This document shows positions 23,770 through 38,104 of a stretch of DNA of 64,000 nt, in pieces. A model generated the notes under the pieces. That model was not told the DNA's origin and ran no database searches. It worked only from the letters and a program-made list of their open reading frames with translations. The stretch comes from Brugia malayi (Eukaryota > Nematoda > Chromadorea > Rhabditida > Onchocercidae), in NCBI RefSeq assembly GCF_000002995.4, contig NW_025062478.1, positions 11,900,001-11,964,000 of the forward strand, written 5' to 3'. The position numbers and the translations under genes are program-made. The stretch's first letter is position 1. The number at the start of each line of letters is the position of its first letter.

Positions 23770-26700
23770 GAAATAAAATGCTATTTTAAATAAAAATTTT
23801 AAAATATACGTAAAATTAAAGCTAAAGTTGCTGAAGTACTAAACTACAAATACTTGATATCACTTATTAAAGCTTAATTTGTGCATATAAAAAATAAATG
23901 AATTTTATTAAATAACAAATAATCAAGTAGGTATCAGATGAGTAAAAATTTAATACTCAAATTTGAATTAAATCTTTTAGGATTGAATTAAGTTATTGAG
24001 ATAAACAGAAAAATAAATAATCACAGTGATAGCAGTAATACATTTCTGCAGTACAAATGAAAATTTGAATTAATATACTTAACTCTTCAGGAAAAAATAA
24101 TTTTACCTTCAATAATAAGTATTATATTTTTAGGAAAGTAAACCTTACGAGAAAATAATTTAATTTATAATTTTTACAAGTGGTAAAATAATTTGGAAAT
24201 AATAAAATCAAAAGTAATAAATTGATAGCTTAAAAATGAGCACAAAATAGTGAGAAAGAGAAATGGGATAGAATGGTACTTTAATAGAATTGTCACAATG
24301 GATAATTCTAGAAAAATATTTTTGGAACACAAAAATTAGCATCTAGCAAAAAATTGAAAATTATTATTTGTACAGCTTTTATGATTTGAGTGGATTGATT
24401 GAAAGTGAAATTATTTGATGGGAAAAATAAAATAATAATAATAAACATGAACGAAGTGTTCTATATGCCCTATTTGAGTTCTATTAGCTTATTGAAAATA
24501 TGAAAAAATATGAGCTAAAAAAAAAAAAAATTATTGATTAAAATAAAATAAAAATATATTTATTATAATTTCTGCACAAATAATCATAATTATCTAAATT
24601 AAGATTAAGCATCTAATATAACTTTATTTTTTGCTTTATTTGAATTAAATAATTGAATTAGCTTCATTTATCATTTAATATGAACTAGGAATTTAATCAC
24701 TGAGCACTGAAAAAGAATTACTTTCTTTAAAATATTAGAAAATTGAAGTGAAAAGAAAATATTTAAGTACTTTTAAAGAATAAATAAAAAACTAATATTT
24801 GACTAAAAAATGTTCGTTCTGTAAAATTAACATTAATGTCATTCCTTTCTAATTGTTGTTTGCTGGAAAATTATTTAATTTTTTTTTTTTTTTTTAACTT
24901 TACCAAATTAACACTAAAAAATCTACCAAAAAATCATCAAATTAACACTAATAATACTTTCCCTATCAAATTAGCTCTAATAATACTTTCTATTAAAAAG
25001 TTTATTTGACAGTTAAATTTAGTGTTTCATTAAAAAAAAATATATAAATGTTAACAATATTTCATAAAAAAAATGAAAAATTGTCAACCTTAAAATCTGT
25101 TTGCAATTAATAAAAAAAAAATTAATTGTAAAAAAAAAGAAAGAAAAGTCAAAACAAAATGATAAATTGATTGATAATAAATTTTGAAAAGATATATTAG
25201 AAGAATTAACATAGAGCAAATGGCACTTTATGCAGAATTGTTAATTTAAACTAAACTCTATCAAAATGAATGATCATTTTTAAATTTATTTAATTTTAAA
25301 AGAAAATATAATATTTAAGAAGAGTGTGATATATAAGCCAAAAGTATATATATTTATGTTTAGCTTGTTTAGACATACCATTAAAATTTGTTTATTAGTA
25401 AAAGGCAATAGGAGGCAATTAATCAGTGATGATATTATTTAATTACAACCATTAGCTAAAGAATCGAATATGCCACATATTTTAAACAAATGCTCTAATT
25501 TACGTTGAAAATAGATTATCTAATTTTCAATTCGATTACTTATTTCAAAAACAAAAAATTTGATAATTATTTAATTTTTAGGTTTTTGTATTATTAAATT
25601 AAAAAAAAAAAAAAAAAAAAAATGAATGTTTGATATGATAGTATAAAAAGTTTGCATAATTAAAACAATTTTTTGATAATTAATTATTACTTTATTGAAG
25701 TGGAAAAATTTGTTCCTGTCTATATCATATATATTATAGAATGTTTTCAAAAAAGATTATTAAATATTAACTTAGAAATGATATAACTTAAAAAGTTCAA
25801 TAATTTCAATCATTTCAATGTATATCAATTAATTGAGTAAAAATTTGAACTTATCAATGTATGCAAGAGAAAAGAAAAGAAAACAGAAATTAAAAAAAAC
25901 TTTAAAATTATTTGCTAATTTAAAATATTCAAAAGGACATCTAATTGCATCATTTTGTAGAGAAAAACAAAAAATGTAACTTAAAAATTTTACGAGGACA
26001 AAAAAAAAAAAAAATTTGCTTGCAACAGGTTGTTGTGATGTTGTAATGTTTGTTGTTAAAATTGTAAAATTAGAAATTATTCATCTGACAGTTTATAATT
26101 TATTGCAAATAAATTATAAACTAGCAAATGATTAATTATTATTAATTAACTTGTTAAATACTCTTCTAAATTTATGCAATAAAGGGAGTTCAAAAATTTA
26201 AACATTTATTTATGCTTATTTATTCATTTTATGTATTTGCTATAATTAGCAATTAACATGAGTAACGGTAATTAGCAATTAGCATATTTTGGTTGCATGA
26301 CTTGCAGCATGAAAAAGTAGTGCTAATTAAAGTATAATTTAAAAAAAAAAATTATATTTAAAATACAGACATCTAATTAATTAACCTAAATGAAAGTTTT
26401 TAATATAAGTGATAAATTTTAAAAAATACTGAAATGTTCAATTCTCGATTTTGACGATCTCGAGAAGGGAATAAGAAATAAAGCAGTGCAATTCAGAATG
26501 CATTTAGATAAAGGCTTGTGAAATTCCAATGGTTTTTAACTTTTAACTTTTTTATGAAACATTAAAAAATAAAAATAAAATTTATTTGTATAATAAACAG
26601 AATCAAAAAAACAAGTTATTGTGATTTTAATTGCATCATTTATGATTAGTATTTGTTTACTTATTTTTATTTATTCATTCACTCATAAAATTGAGTATTT

Positions 26701-28206
26701 TACAAATGTCAAATATATTTTCAATCATTAATCAAACATTAATAGCATTGATCATTGTCATATTATGAATTATTTTAAATTTCAATTCTATAAAAGTGAA
26801 ATGTAATGGAAAAGTTAGCAAAAAGAGTGTTACTAATGAACGATTAGATGAGAAGAATTGATTTGTCCTTGAATGAATTCAACCAAATTTGTCCATCACA
26901 ACAAACTAGCCCACTGGTCACTCACTGGTCATTGGTCAGTCAGTCAGTATGCTTTTCAACATGGAATAAGAAACTATCAACAGCAATTGCTTCATCCTTA
27001 GAACGTTACAACGATAATCCACTTTAGTTGTCATTAGTGGTATATTTTACTCTTATAGCTAAACACTAATGAAGAGCCATTCTAATTTGCATAAAATGTT
27101 AGCAACTTGACATTTCATAGATTTTTAAGCTTCAAGAAAAAGGGAAAAGAATGATACCACAAACTAATAAGAAAATAAATTTTAAGAAGAAAAAATTTTG
27201 AAATAAGAGAAAAAGATAGCACTGTTCAAAAATTTATGAAAAAAAATTTCTATTCAAACATTTTTTTATTTATTAATTATTGACTAATATGTCTTGATGA
27301 TGTTAATTATTACTTTACTTAATGTTTTGCTTTGATTGAATTTAGAAATATATTTAATACCAATTATACTATTTATTGATACTTTCTCTTATTTTTAGTA
27401 AAATCAAATTTTTGTTTATTATATGAACGAAAATTAGAAAACAATAGAATGCTAATTAAAAATTAGTCTTAATTGTTTTTCCTTCTTTATTTTTGATAAT
27501 TTCTGAGCTTTTTGGTGACATTTAAGCTTTTGTTTAATTGGAAAAAAAGTGATTAAGCCAATTGATTAAAGTTAATTTAATTGTGATAAGAAAGTTGGAT
27601 GATATTTTCAATCAAACAGAATTATGTTTCATTGATTATTACAATTATTCTTATGCATTTATAATTTACGAATGAATTTGTGAATGAAAAAAGGATAAAA
27701 GTAAACGACGAAATTTTCTACAATTTATCTTTCATATATTTGCATTGGGCTACTGACCTCTAAGGTTGAATTGGTCAATGTTTACGTTATTGTGGGTCAG
27801 TTAAACAGAAAGGTGCGATAAACATCGATTAAATTCTTAGTGTGAGGAAAATATTAGATCGATGATAATCTCAAACGCTTACAAGTAGTTTTGTTATCAG
27901 TATCATGCAATAATGATAATAATAATGATAATAATAATCATAATAATATTACATTATTTTAATAATAACAACCATAATAATATTACATTAATATATTACA
28001 TTACATTATTTTATTAACAATATATTATCGATAATACTACATTAGTAATTATTAATATTATATTATTAATAATATTGTTATTAATGATATTAATATTATT
28101 ATTACTGTCGCTACTTTCGTTATTACCATTATCATTATTATTATCATTTTTTATTATTTATTTTTTACTATTATTATTGTTTATTACCATTATTATTATT
28201 TATTTG

Positions 28207-28257
<51 letters not shown>

Positions 28258-28259
28258 TA

Positions 28260-28298
<39 letters not shown>

Positions 28299-31200
28299 TG
28301 TTACGACATGTTACACAGTTTCAATTTAATTTTTCAGTAACATTTCAGTAGTAATATCAATAATGATTGAATTATTCTTAAAGCATTAAAATTATATCAG
28401 TAATCACAAGATAGCATTAATAACTCTATCAGTTATTAAAATATCTCTCTGTAATTAAAATTTTTAAATAAAAAAAACTTATATATATATTTGTGTATGG
28501 CAAAAATATTTCTTATCAATTGATAAAAAAATGCTAATAACTGATAAATAATCAATGAATGCTACTGAATATTAATATGAAAATTATTTAAAAAAGTTAG
28601 TAAACGACTTCTAAGAATAACAAAAAGTATCATAGAATGTGGAATGGATGAATATGAATGGATCTATTAAGGATCAAAGTTATCGATGTCAAGTGACAAT
28701 ACATTGAGTTTATGCTTGAGACGACACAATAGTGTCACCAAACTATAATAGTGTTGTGACATGGCATTAATGGCACTCCTATACAAAACAAATATCCTCC
28801 AACAAATACTCACTCTGTCATCCTTACTGCAATTTCTTGATTACCTGATCAAACAGTTTTATTAAGCAAAAAAAAAAAAAAAATAATTTATTAGGATACT
28901 AAGCAAATAGTGCAAGATTTGTCTGGTCACTAAAATAAATGCTAATTTAACACTGACCAATTACTATCGTTTCTGCTACGAATGACCAAAAAGCAAAAAC
29001 ATTATAACACTTTTTATTGGTTATTTAATCACTTTCATTGGTCATTAATACTAGCAATTTATATTCAAATGATCATTGCCAGTGACCTTAATGATCTTTT
29101 ATTATCGCTTTTTATCAGTAAATGAATCATTTCAATAAATCAAACATTTATCAATCGTTTATTTATCAATATGTGATAGAAAAAAGTAACAAAAAATATG
29201 ATAGTATAAGTAAATTAGATGAATATTTTACTAACATTTAATTTATGCATATTTTCTAATTTCATAAAATTTAATAATTTTTATGCAAATTTTAAGTTGA
29301 GCAAACAAGATGTCTTAGTTTAAATTTATTATTAAGATAGTTTTTTTTTTTTTTAATTTCTTTTAAATTTTTTAAATAACTTACAATTAAAAAATTTTTG
29401 ACAACTCTATAAAATATAATTTAAGTGATATTTCACCTGATTAGCTTACCATTATTTAAATTTTAATTATAATATTGTTGAATTAGTCAAACGTATAAAT
29501 TATGTATTACACTATTAGATCAATAGATCATAAATTGTTACAATCATTTTTAATTTGATATCTTATTTCGTAGGATAATCCGGAATAAAAGATTAAAATG
29601 AAATTGAAATGAAATAAATGACTGCAAAGTTTGATGAGTTGACAAATTTTAAAGTGTTAGAAGATAGGATGATAAAATTGAAGAGATCGACATAAAATTA
29701 AGGAAGAAAATTATTCTAGTAAGAACTATTTTACATTTTAAATTATACCACCTGCTATGCTTTTCTTTTTGCACAAGCATATTTGTTATTATTATTTTTT
29801 TTTAATTTTTCATTTTTGAACTAAATATTAACTTTCTGAAAATTAAAATTTCCGAAAATTTCTCGATCATTTCTTGAGAAACTTTTGTACAATGCTTCTT
29901 TAACTAAGTTTTTTCTTTCATTTTGAGGAAAATTTTATTGTTATTATTATTAAAAGGTTTTTTTTTTTTTTTTTGAAAGTGAACAAAAACATATAATTAC
30001 TCTGCGCCATGATGATTGAAACTAAATATTTTATCAATTGTATTGTAAATTTTTCGAAAATTTTCATAATCATATGATAATTAATTTATGATCACTGATT
30101 TATTTACATTTTTTTTTTCTAAATATTAATTTTATAATTAATTTTTCTTTTCTTTAGCTTTATTAGGCTTATGCTAATTATTTAAATAGAATAAATTTAT
30201 TTATTTTTTTTTTGATTTCAAAAATATTTAATAAAATGAAATATTCCACTTGTCTTTATCCAAAGTTTTAGTGGTAGAACTATTTATTTTCTCTTCATGA
30301 GTAGATTTCACTTGTCAATCAATATCAAAGTTCCAATTTATTTTTGTCACTTTTGAATGAAATGATGAAAACTCTTACTGGAAATATGACATGCGACCTT
30401 AGCGCCTATTTGGCTCTCTTCCAGTCGTCTTGATGTTATCGCAATTGTCAACAGCTCAGTTATACTTTGAAATTTATTCTTCTCAGATTTATAATATCTT
30501 CAACAGCTGCTTCATGCATCATAACTAATCATAGAATAATTTTGATTCAGTGACAATTGCGCCAAATTATACATACATATATAATAATAACTTCCACATA
30601 AATTCAATCATTCATCTCTTCGTTTGCATTATTTAATTCAATTTATTTCTTAACAATTAATTAATTTTATTTTACTCAATCACTTAACAATTTTCATTTA
30701 TTCATACGATATTTTATGCAATTTGCGCATTGAATGCGCAAATTTGCGCTTTATGCATAAGCATAAGCATATACAATACAAAATGATTGTTTTTGATACA
30801 GGAAAAAGAGTACTGCAATTCTTTTATTAGAATATAATTTCAGTTAGTATTATTTTCATAAAAACAAAATAAAAAAATGATTTAAAAAAGAAACGAGAAA
30901 AAAAAAAAAAAACTCATTGAAAATTTAAATATATATTTGTGATCATTGTCAAATTTAACAATGATCTAAAATGTTACCGAATTTTCTACTTTCATAAAAT
31001 TCTTTTTCTTTTCTTTTATCAAAGAGCAATTTTGATTATTTCGAAAAATTCAAAATATTTTTACAATTTATTTACATCCTACAATTTCTAACAATCCTTT
31101 AATAAAACTAAAAATTTAATTCATTCATATGATACCAAAATTTTTCGATGATTTTCTTAAAATTACTACATTTGCTCAAACTTTCTTAAAATTATTACAT

Positions 31201-31680
31201 TTACTCATTGCAATAACAAAATTACTTAAATTCATTAAACATATTTAGTTCATCAACAAATGTTATTGTTGTATTTTTTTTGATTTGAATTTATATTTTT
31301 TTTAACTTAAAATTAACAAACTTTTTATAAAATGAATTCATTACAAAGAGAATGGATGAATATCTGAAATAAATTTAAAAAAAAAGAAAATAAACTTACT
31401 GAAAACTTACTAAATACTATACAATTCTCAACATTTAATGTAATCACTCTTATTTCCTAATGCTTTTAGCTTATTTAACTATTGCATAATTAATTATTTG
31501 TTAAATGAATGCAATTAAAAACTTTCGGAAGCTAAAATAAATGTTAGCTTATTTTCGTTAAATCCATAAAAGCACATTATTTCATTCTAAAAATGAAATG
31601 AAAGAAAGAAAGAAAGAAATGACAATCTGAGATGCAATTTGATTTTAAATGAGATCTCAAATTACTGAGTTAAAAGTCAA
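23770..31680. other. Long gene-poor stretch
   Basis: Nearly 8 kb without a supported gene. It holds many homopolymers, a (TTA)n tract at 28196-28297 and a recurring TGGTCA/TGACCA word between 26.9 and 29.1 kb. A coding-like but unsupported frame at 26439-26522 has no start codon or acceptor. Confidence 0.55.
28196..28297. repeat. (TTA)n microsatellite
   Basis: Nearly pure TTA triplets over about 100 bases, flanked by degenerate TTA/TCA triplets from 27907. The open frame across it is an artefact. Confidence 0.95.
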
Positions 31681-31748
31681 TTGATAATCTTTGAACGATT
31701 CATTGATGAAAGCTCAAAAAGTCCCATCAAACATTTGCCTTCCCATTC

Positions 31749-31790
31749 ATTTCCTTGGCCCATTTTTTTTTTTTTTTTTTTCTGGCCAAG
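31749..31790. repeat. Inverted repeat around a T-run
   Basis: CCTTGGCC and GGCCAAGG are exact reverse complements and flank a run of about twenty T residues. It sits in a locally GC-richer patch (31690-31900) that has open frames but no clear gene. Confidence 0.75.
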
Positions 31791-33069
31791 GCTTAACGAC
31801 TGAAGATAATTTGATATGTTTATGTGAGATGATGAATGATCCAATGGTGTTAATTAACATTTTGACAAATTCTAATATTACACATTCAGCAAAAAAAGCC
31901 AACAATTTTTTTCAATCTTCAAAAATTACTGAAAATAAATGAAATGAAAAATAATGAAATTATCTTTGCTATCATTGGAAAATAAATGATTTATAAAATA
32001 ATTGAAATTTTGAGTAAAAATAACTCATAAAATTTTGTCGAAAAATCATTCAAAAAAAAAAAAAAAAATTTATTTGTGATATTAGAAATTGAAAAATAAA
32101 AAAAAAAAATTGAATTCAAATTATTAAAAAAAAAAGTAAAATTTAATTTACTATCTATTTGCTGCTGCCTATTGCCAATTAAATTTATACATTCAAATAT
32201 AGTAAAAGAAAACATTAATTGTTAGTAATAAATTATTAAGACAAATTTTTTTAAAGTTCTTTTTTTTTTTTTCAATTTTTAAGATGAATTTTTAAACTTT
32301 TCTTTTCTCACATAACTAACTGAATGCTTTAGGGGGAGGAGGGGGGGGGAATGTAATAATAAAATTAATCAATAAAAATATTATAGAAATTGGGAATAAA
32401 AAAACCAAAAAAACAAATTTGCCTTTTCTGTAAAGATTAATAATTATTAAAAATATTGAAATTGTCCAACCATTTGTTTGATCGTAGAAAAAATTTGAAG
32501 ATAAAATGTTGGTAGTAGTAAATTTGGAAAGGGTAAAATCGAGTTCCCGGGTGAAAAAAAAAAAAAAAAAAAAATGGATTCATCCTTTCCCACCCATGGG
32601 ATTTGCCAATTCATTCATTCAATCATTCATTCTATTCATTCATTTATTTATTTATTTTCATCAATAACAATACCACCTAAAATTATGCTAGCAAAATTAT
32701 TGGGTAAGCAGTTAATGCTATAACAAAAAAAAATAAAAACTTCAATTATTTTTTTTTTAAATAAAAGTGAAAAAGAAATATTTCCAAATTTGTTATCTTT
32801 TCATTTTATGTAAAACATTTTGCATATTCTTTTTGCAACATTTTATGATCGTCTTTTTATGATTCGGATGAAAAATCCGGATTTCTCACATCTGTCTGTT
32901 TGCATACCGTTTCTTCTGGAATAGTAAAATCGTTTTTCCTTTCCTTTTTTCTTTTTTTTTTTTTTCGAGAGAGACATGAATACTAACTACTTTTTATAGC
33001 TTTTATAGTGCCTATTACTTGCATTCTTCTTTCACTATTCATTCATTCATTCATTTTTCTTCTTCCAAG

Positions 33070-33637
33070 GTTGATGAGACAATTGAGCCAGAGGACATGT
33101 CAAATAGATCTTTTATGAAGACAAATGCACAATTTGACCTCAACTGCTTTGTCTGTTATGATAAGTTAGAGGGTAGATTCATTTGCATAATAAATGTTAA
33201 TTGAAGGCTTGAATATTAAAAACGTTCACAGATGATAATCATAGAAATGACAAAGTTAATTAGATTAGCAAAAATTTAACTATTATTATGAAAATTCGAA
33301 ACTAATCATAAAACATTAATTAGATTTAACATAAAATTTTACTATTTCTTCAAATATAAATATAATTATAGTAAAATAAATATTTTCTATCTAATCTAAT
33401 GTTGAAGAAATTAAATAATTTAAAATGTCAATGAATAAGAGACACTTGTTAATTCAGAATTTTTTTTTTTTTTTTTTTTTTTTTTTGAAAGATGAAAAAT
33501 CGACTAAGTCGATGAAAAAAGTAGCACAAAGAATAATTTTAAAAAATTTTTTAAATGAGTGTTGTCCTTCATTTTGCATAATTTTCTTTGCCTATTCAAC
33601 AGCACATCTGTCACCACTACAAGGAATGAATAAATAA
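33070..33637 (+). CDS. Possible small two-exon gene fragment
   Basis: Exon 33070-33172 (acceptor TTCCAAG, donor G/GTAGAT, phase 1) joins in phase to 33492-33637 (acceptor TTTGAAAG), which ends in TAA. The first reads VDETIEPEDMSNRSFMKT and then a CFVC pair; the second reads DEKSTKSMKKVAQRI and ends SPLQGMNK. A possible start is ATG at about 32506 (MLVVVNLER) with a phase-0 donor, but this is weak. I do not recognise the product. The CxxC pair alone is not enough to claim a zinc finger. It could also be a relic. Confidence 0.28.
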
Positions 33638-33639
33638 CT

Positions 33640-34893
33640 GATGATGCGATCTTCTACGACTTTTTTGTCAAAATAAAATTGCATTTTTACTAACATTTAA
33701 ATAAACTGATGAAGAATACAAAAAAAAGAATGTGATTGTTTACTTCTTGTATTTTTCATTTCTTTTATTAATCAACTTTTTTTAAAAAAAAAAAATTACT
33801 TGAAAGGTAAATTAATTTGCAAAATTTCATTGATTTATCACAAATTAAAAATTCATGAAATGAAATAATCTTAAAATCAATCTTTTTAAAATCTTTTTTT
33901 TTTTTTAAAAAAATTCTTTCATATGAACCAATTCATTGCAAAAAACAAAAAACTAAAATCACAAAAGCAGTACTTGGAAGATGACTGACGTGACATAGGT
34001 TAACCTCATTCCGTGGATAGATCAAATCTGATTGCGTGAAAGGTCAATAATTCTGAGGGAAGAAAAATGATGGAAGATTAATAGAGTTGTCAAGGACGCC
34101 AAAAATCAAGAGTGTATATTTATCAAATTATAAATCTCGAAGATCTTTTCCAATACAGTACTTGAATATAAACTTAACTTTTATAAATTATAGATAAGTA
34201 CAGAATTTCTATTAGATGACAATATCTTATAGAATTTCTTCTAATAAAAAAATTATATTACTCAAAAAATTCAAAAAAAAAGGTGGAAAAAGCTTATAAA
34301 ATTTAAATATAGAAAAATTGACTAAAAGGTTAAAAAGTTGGATATATTAATTAATTGGACAAATGCACTTATATATGTATACAATTTGCGCATGCATTCA
34401 GCATAAAATATTATTAACACAAAATTGATATAATAACTGAAAAATAAAATGTAAGATTGAAAGGCATAATCGTAATAAATTTATTAATCTGAAATGTAGA
34501 AATAATCTTTTAATATTTCGTTTTTTTTTTTTTTTATCATAAATACAGCTTACAATAATAAAAATAAATTCTTAAAAAATGAAAATTAAATCTTTATTTT
34601 TTAATCTTTAATCATTTATATATTATGCAGTAAAATTATTGTCAATGAATATTTCTTATGTCTAATTTAGAAATGAATGACACAATTCTCATTAAAATCA
34701 CAGCAAAAAAAAAAATGAGCTATTTTAATGAGAGAGAGAGAGGGTGAAAAATTGTTAGCAAATTTTACTCTCTGTTTATAAATTGAAAATTTAAATTATT
34801 TTTGATTAGATGAATTGAATGATTAAATAGAGTTGTATAAATTAAATTAGAAATAACTATTCTATTAATGGGTAATCAAGACGGAAACTGGAC

Positions 34894-34927
<34 letters not shown>

Positions 34928-37480
34928 ACATACGGTTGATAATCGCTAGCAGTTAAACGAAACATGAACGTTTCATTTTCATTCGAGATGCTATATCGGA
35001 TTATCTGCTCTCTCAACAATGCTTACTTATTAGCAAATGTCTCAGGGGAATGAAACTCAAATCAACTTGATAAGCTTATTTCTTATTTCAGTTTCAGACT
35101 GATCAGGAAATCGGCACTCTTTTGTATGACAATGAATTATAAACTAATTTTTACTGCTAACTAACATTTGGTAATCAATAATATTTCTTTCGAAATGCTT
35201 TTAACCTGTTTTTAATCCTTTTTTTTTTTTTATTTTTATTTTTTTTTTATCAGAAGTAGTAAGAATCTTCAAATTTTCATTCTTTAAATTTGATAATTTC
35301 AACTTCATGAAAATATGATATTACCAATTCATTTTAAGAAGTTCATTAGCCAATGTTTAGTTTTTTAAATTGTCAAATTAAGTTTTGTGATTCATAAAAG
35401 ATTTACAAATTTTGTTTTACAAAAAAAGATTTACAAAAAAAAAAAAAAAAATGTCAAATAAGTTCATAAAAGATTTACCTCATAAAAGAGATGAAAACAT
35501 GCATTTATCATGGTTATAAGCCAAGATATAATTAACCCAATAGATATTTATGTTCAAATTAATTGCCACAATTTAGTAAACGATCTAATAATTTGGAAAA
35601 TTAAAATTGAAAAAGAAATTGATGGATTTTTTTAAAATAAATTAGCTATAATAATTAGTTTTTAAGTCAGTTCTTACTCTGGAAAATTTTAAGACAAGAA
35701 TAATGGAAAAATCTCGAAAATTTTAAGATAACAACGATAAGAATGATGGTTGATAATTAATGATCAATAATAATAATAGTATTAATATTAATAATGATAA
35801 TTAATAGTAATAATAATAAAACAGTGACGATAAATAATAAATAATGAAATTCCAAAAATGAAATGATGGAAAAATCATTAAACAACGATAGCTTTCGTAA
35901 TTTTTTGCATTATTTGCTGCTAATAAATAATTTACAAATTCTCAGCTTTGACTTTTGAAAATTTTACATTTCAAAGTCTATGCGATAAGAAAAAATGAAA
36001 AGCTGATCATATACCGGAGAGAGAGAGAGAGAGAGAATTAAACGTTAGGGTTAAAGGTTACAAATCAGATACAATTAACCAACAGCAATTACAGTCATCA
36101 TAATTAAAAGAAGAGTAAGAAATATTGGGAAGTCAGTGACCTTTGTGAAATGAAAAATGGGAGGCGACAGGTAGTATACAGTTAGTCCGGAAGAGAAACT
36201 TAGAAAAGAAACCTCAAGCGACAGCGACAAATATCCGATAAAATCGTTCCAGCAGAATAATTATCGTTTCTGGCTATTTCTAATCTTTGCGATATTCTTA
36301 AAAGTTATTTAGAGTGCTGTTTGTCACATATTTTTATTAAATTTTATAGTTATACCTTTGACTTTGATAAATAATTATTTCAGTAAAAGTATTAAGCATT
36401 TTCAGAAATTTGTATGAAAATTTTATTGAAATTTCAAATAAGCCATTCATTCCACAAGAAATACTTCTTTAGTGATATTGAAAATCAAAAAAAAAAAAAA
36501 AAAATTAGAATAATAAGTTTTACCATCATTTTTATCTTTTATGAGAAAGATTTACGAGGGTTATTCATTTTATTAATAAGCAATCCATCTCTTTTAACAG
36601 CTTAATCAAGAAAGTTGTAGCGAGAAAATTTCCTGAAACTAACATTTAAATTGAATCGAAATTAGTCAATATCTTGGAATTGAACTGGTTAAAAGGAGCT
36701 AAAAAAAGTTTTTGATAATCGAGAAATTTTACTACTTTGATGCTTTTAATTATGAAAGCAGTTTGTTTGGGATGAAAAGTATGAAAGGAAGAAGTAGAGT
36801 AATGCATCTACTTTTGGCAATGACAATTAGATCAAGATTAAAGAAAAAAAAAATAATCAAAAATTGAGATAAATCCTAAACAGCAATTCAGCTAATAATC
36901 ATCAATTGTTTTCCTATATCAAATTTTCGGGAAAAGTTTGAAATTGTTTGAATTGAAAATTTTTAAATATGCTTGACATTTGTCCATTATTAATTGGTTT
37001 TGTTAGGTAGTAAATAAAGCAAAATGTTCACACATTAATTTAAAAAAAAAAAAACAAAATTCTTTTTTTCTTTAACATTTTGTATTTTTTGAATTGCCAT
37101 ATAAATTTAAACTATTCAAATGAATTCATCTAATAACTGACTTATCTCTTTTCTGATTAGAAAACATTACAATTTTTTGAAATTGCTAATTATATATAAT
37201 ATATATAAGACAGAGTGAAAAATTCTATTTTTAAATAAATTAAGAAATCGAGAAAAAAAAAAAAAAAAAAGAAAAAGAAAAAGAAATTACTTTTCCGTAA
37301 GAAAGAGTATAACACATGAATTGGGAAATGAAGACAAGAAAAATCAAGTTTAAAATCAGAAAACTATTAAATAATTAAGTGAATTGTTTTACAATGTAAA
37401 ATCTCGTACTAACTGTAGGAGCAAAGTACTTCATTAATCTGTGTATTCTGAAAATATTCGGAATTAATTCGAGTGATCAA
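33640..37480. other. Mostly empty stretch with two GC-richer patches
   Basis: Patches at 34860-35110 and 36000-36290 are less AT-rich than their surroundings and contain a tetranucleotide and a GA microsatellite. They could be regulatory or untranslated sequence. No gene is supported elsewhere. Confidence 0.5.
34890..34928. repeat. (GGAT)n tetranucleotide repeat
   Basis: About nine GGAT/GGAC units. Confidence 0.9.
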
Positions 37481-37795
37481 TCAAGTTTCAGCATTTTTTC
37501 TTAAAAATGAAATATTTTAATATAACCATATTTTTCCTTAAAGTCTCTATTTTGAGATATAGTACCACGGATGTTTAAGATGTTTATATCGCTTTCATTT
37601 TCTTTATTTAAGAAACACTTTTGACCAAACTTTATTTTATTAGAACTAATAAAAGGTCTGATGCTACTCTGAAATAAGCGATGACAACCATTTGAACAAT
37701 TAATAAATGCTTTCAAATACTTTCTGAAGAAAATATGAAAATTTTACAACAACCACGACTTCGGGATTCGTTTCCTAAAACGTTCTTTAGGTAAA

Positions 37796-38104
37796 ATGTC
37801 TACACTGCAACAGGTAATTGATGCCACAATTTTCAACCTTCGCCACATTAAGTTTATGTTAAAAAAGTTTATGTGCGAAACAAGACCAGGATCAACCATA
37901 TCATTCAATCTTAGACTTCAAATGTTACTACATTTGAGGATAAAACTTGTGGGAATCCCGAAAGTTCAACTCCATCTACACGACATTCTTAATATTCATA
38001 CTTCACTTTTCAATATTTATAATTTGAGATCTTACCCATTCCTTATTGCTTCAATGTTTGGTATCGTCAGAAGATCAAGATCAACAGTTGTGCATCATAA
38101 TTGA
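37796..38104 (+). other. Open frame of 102 codons, doubtful
   Basis: ATG (MSTLQQVIDATIFNLRHIK) to TGA without introns, in a patch less AT-rich than average. The opposite strand also has a long nearly open frame here, so coding strand and reality are undecided. No family is recognised. It lies about 640 bases downstream of the CKS1 stop and may be part of the same degenerate insert as the relic at 39061-39624. Confidence 0.2.

Noticed and set aside
26439..26522. Coding-like frame ILDFDDLEKGIRNKAVQF
   Set aside because: No start codon, acceptor or donor gives it a gene context, so it stays a curiosity.
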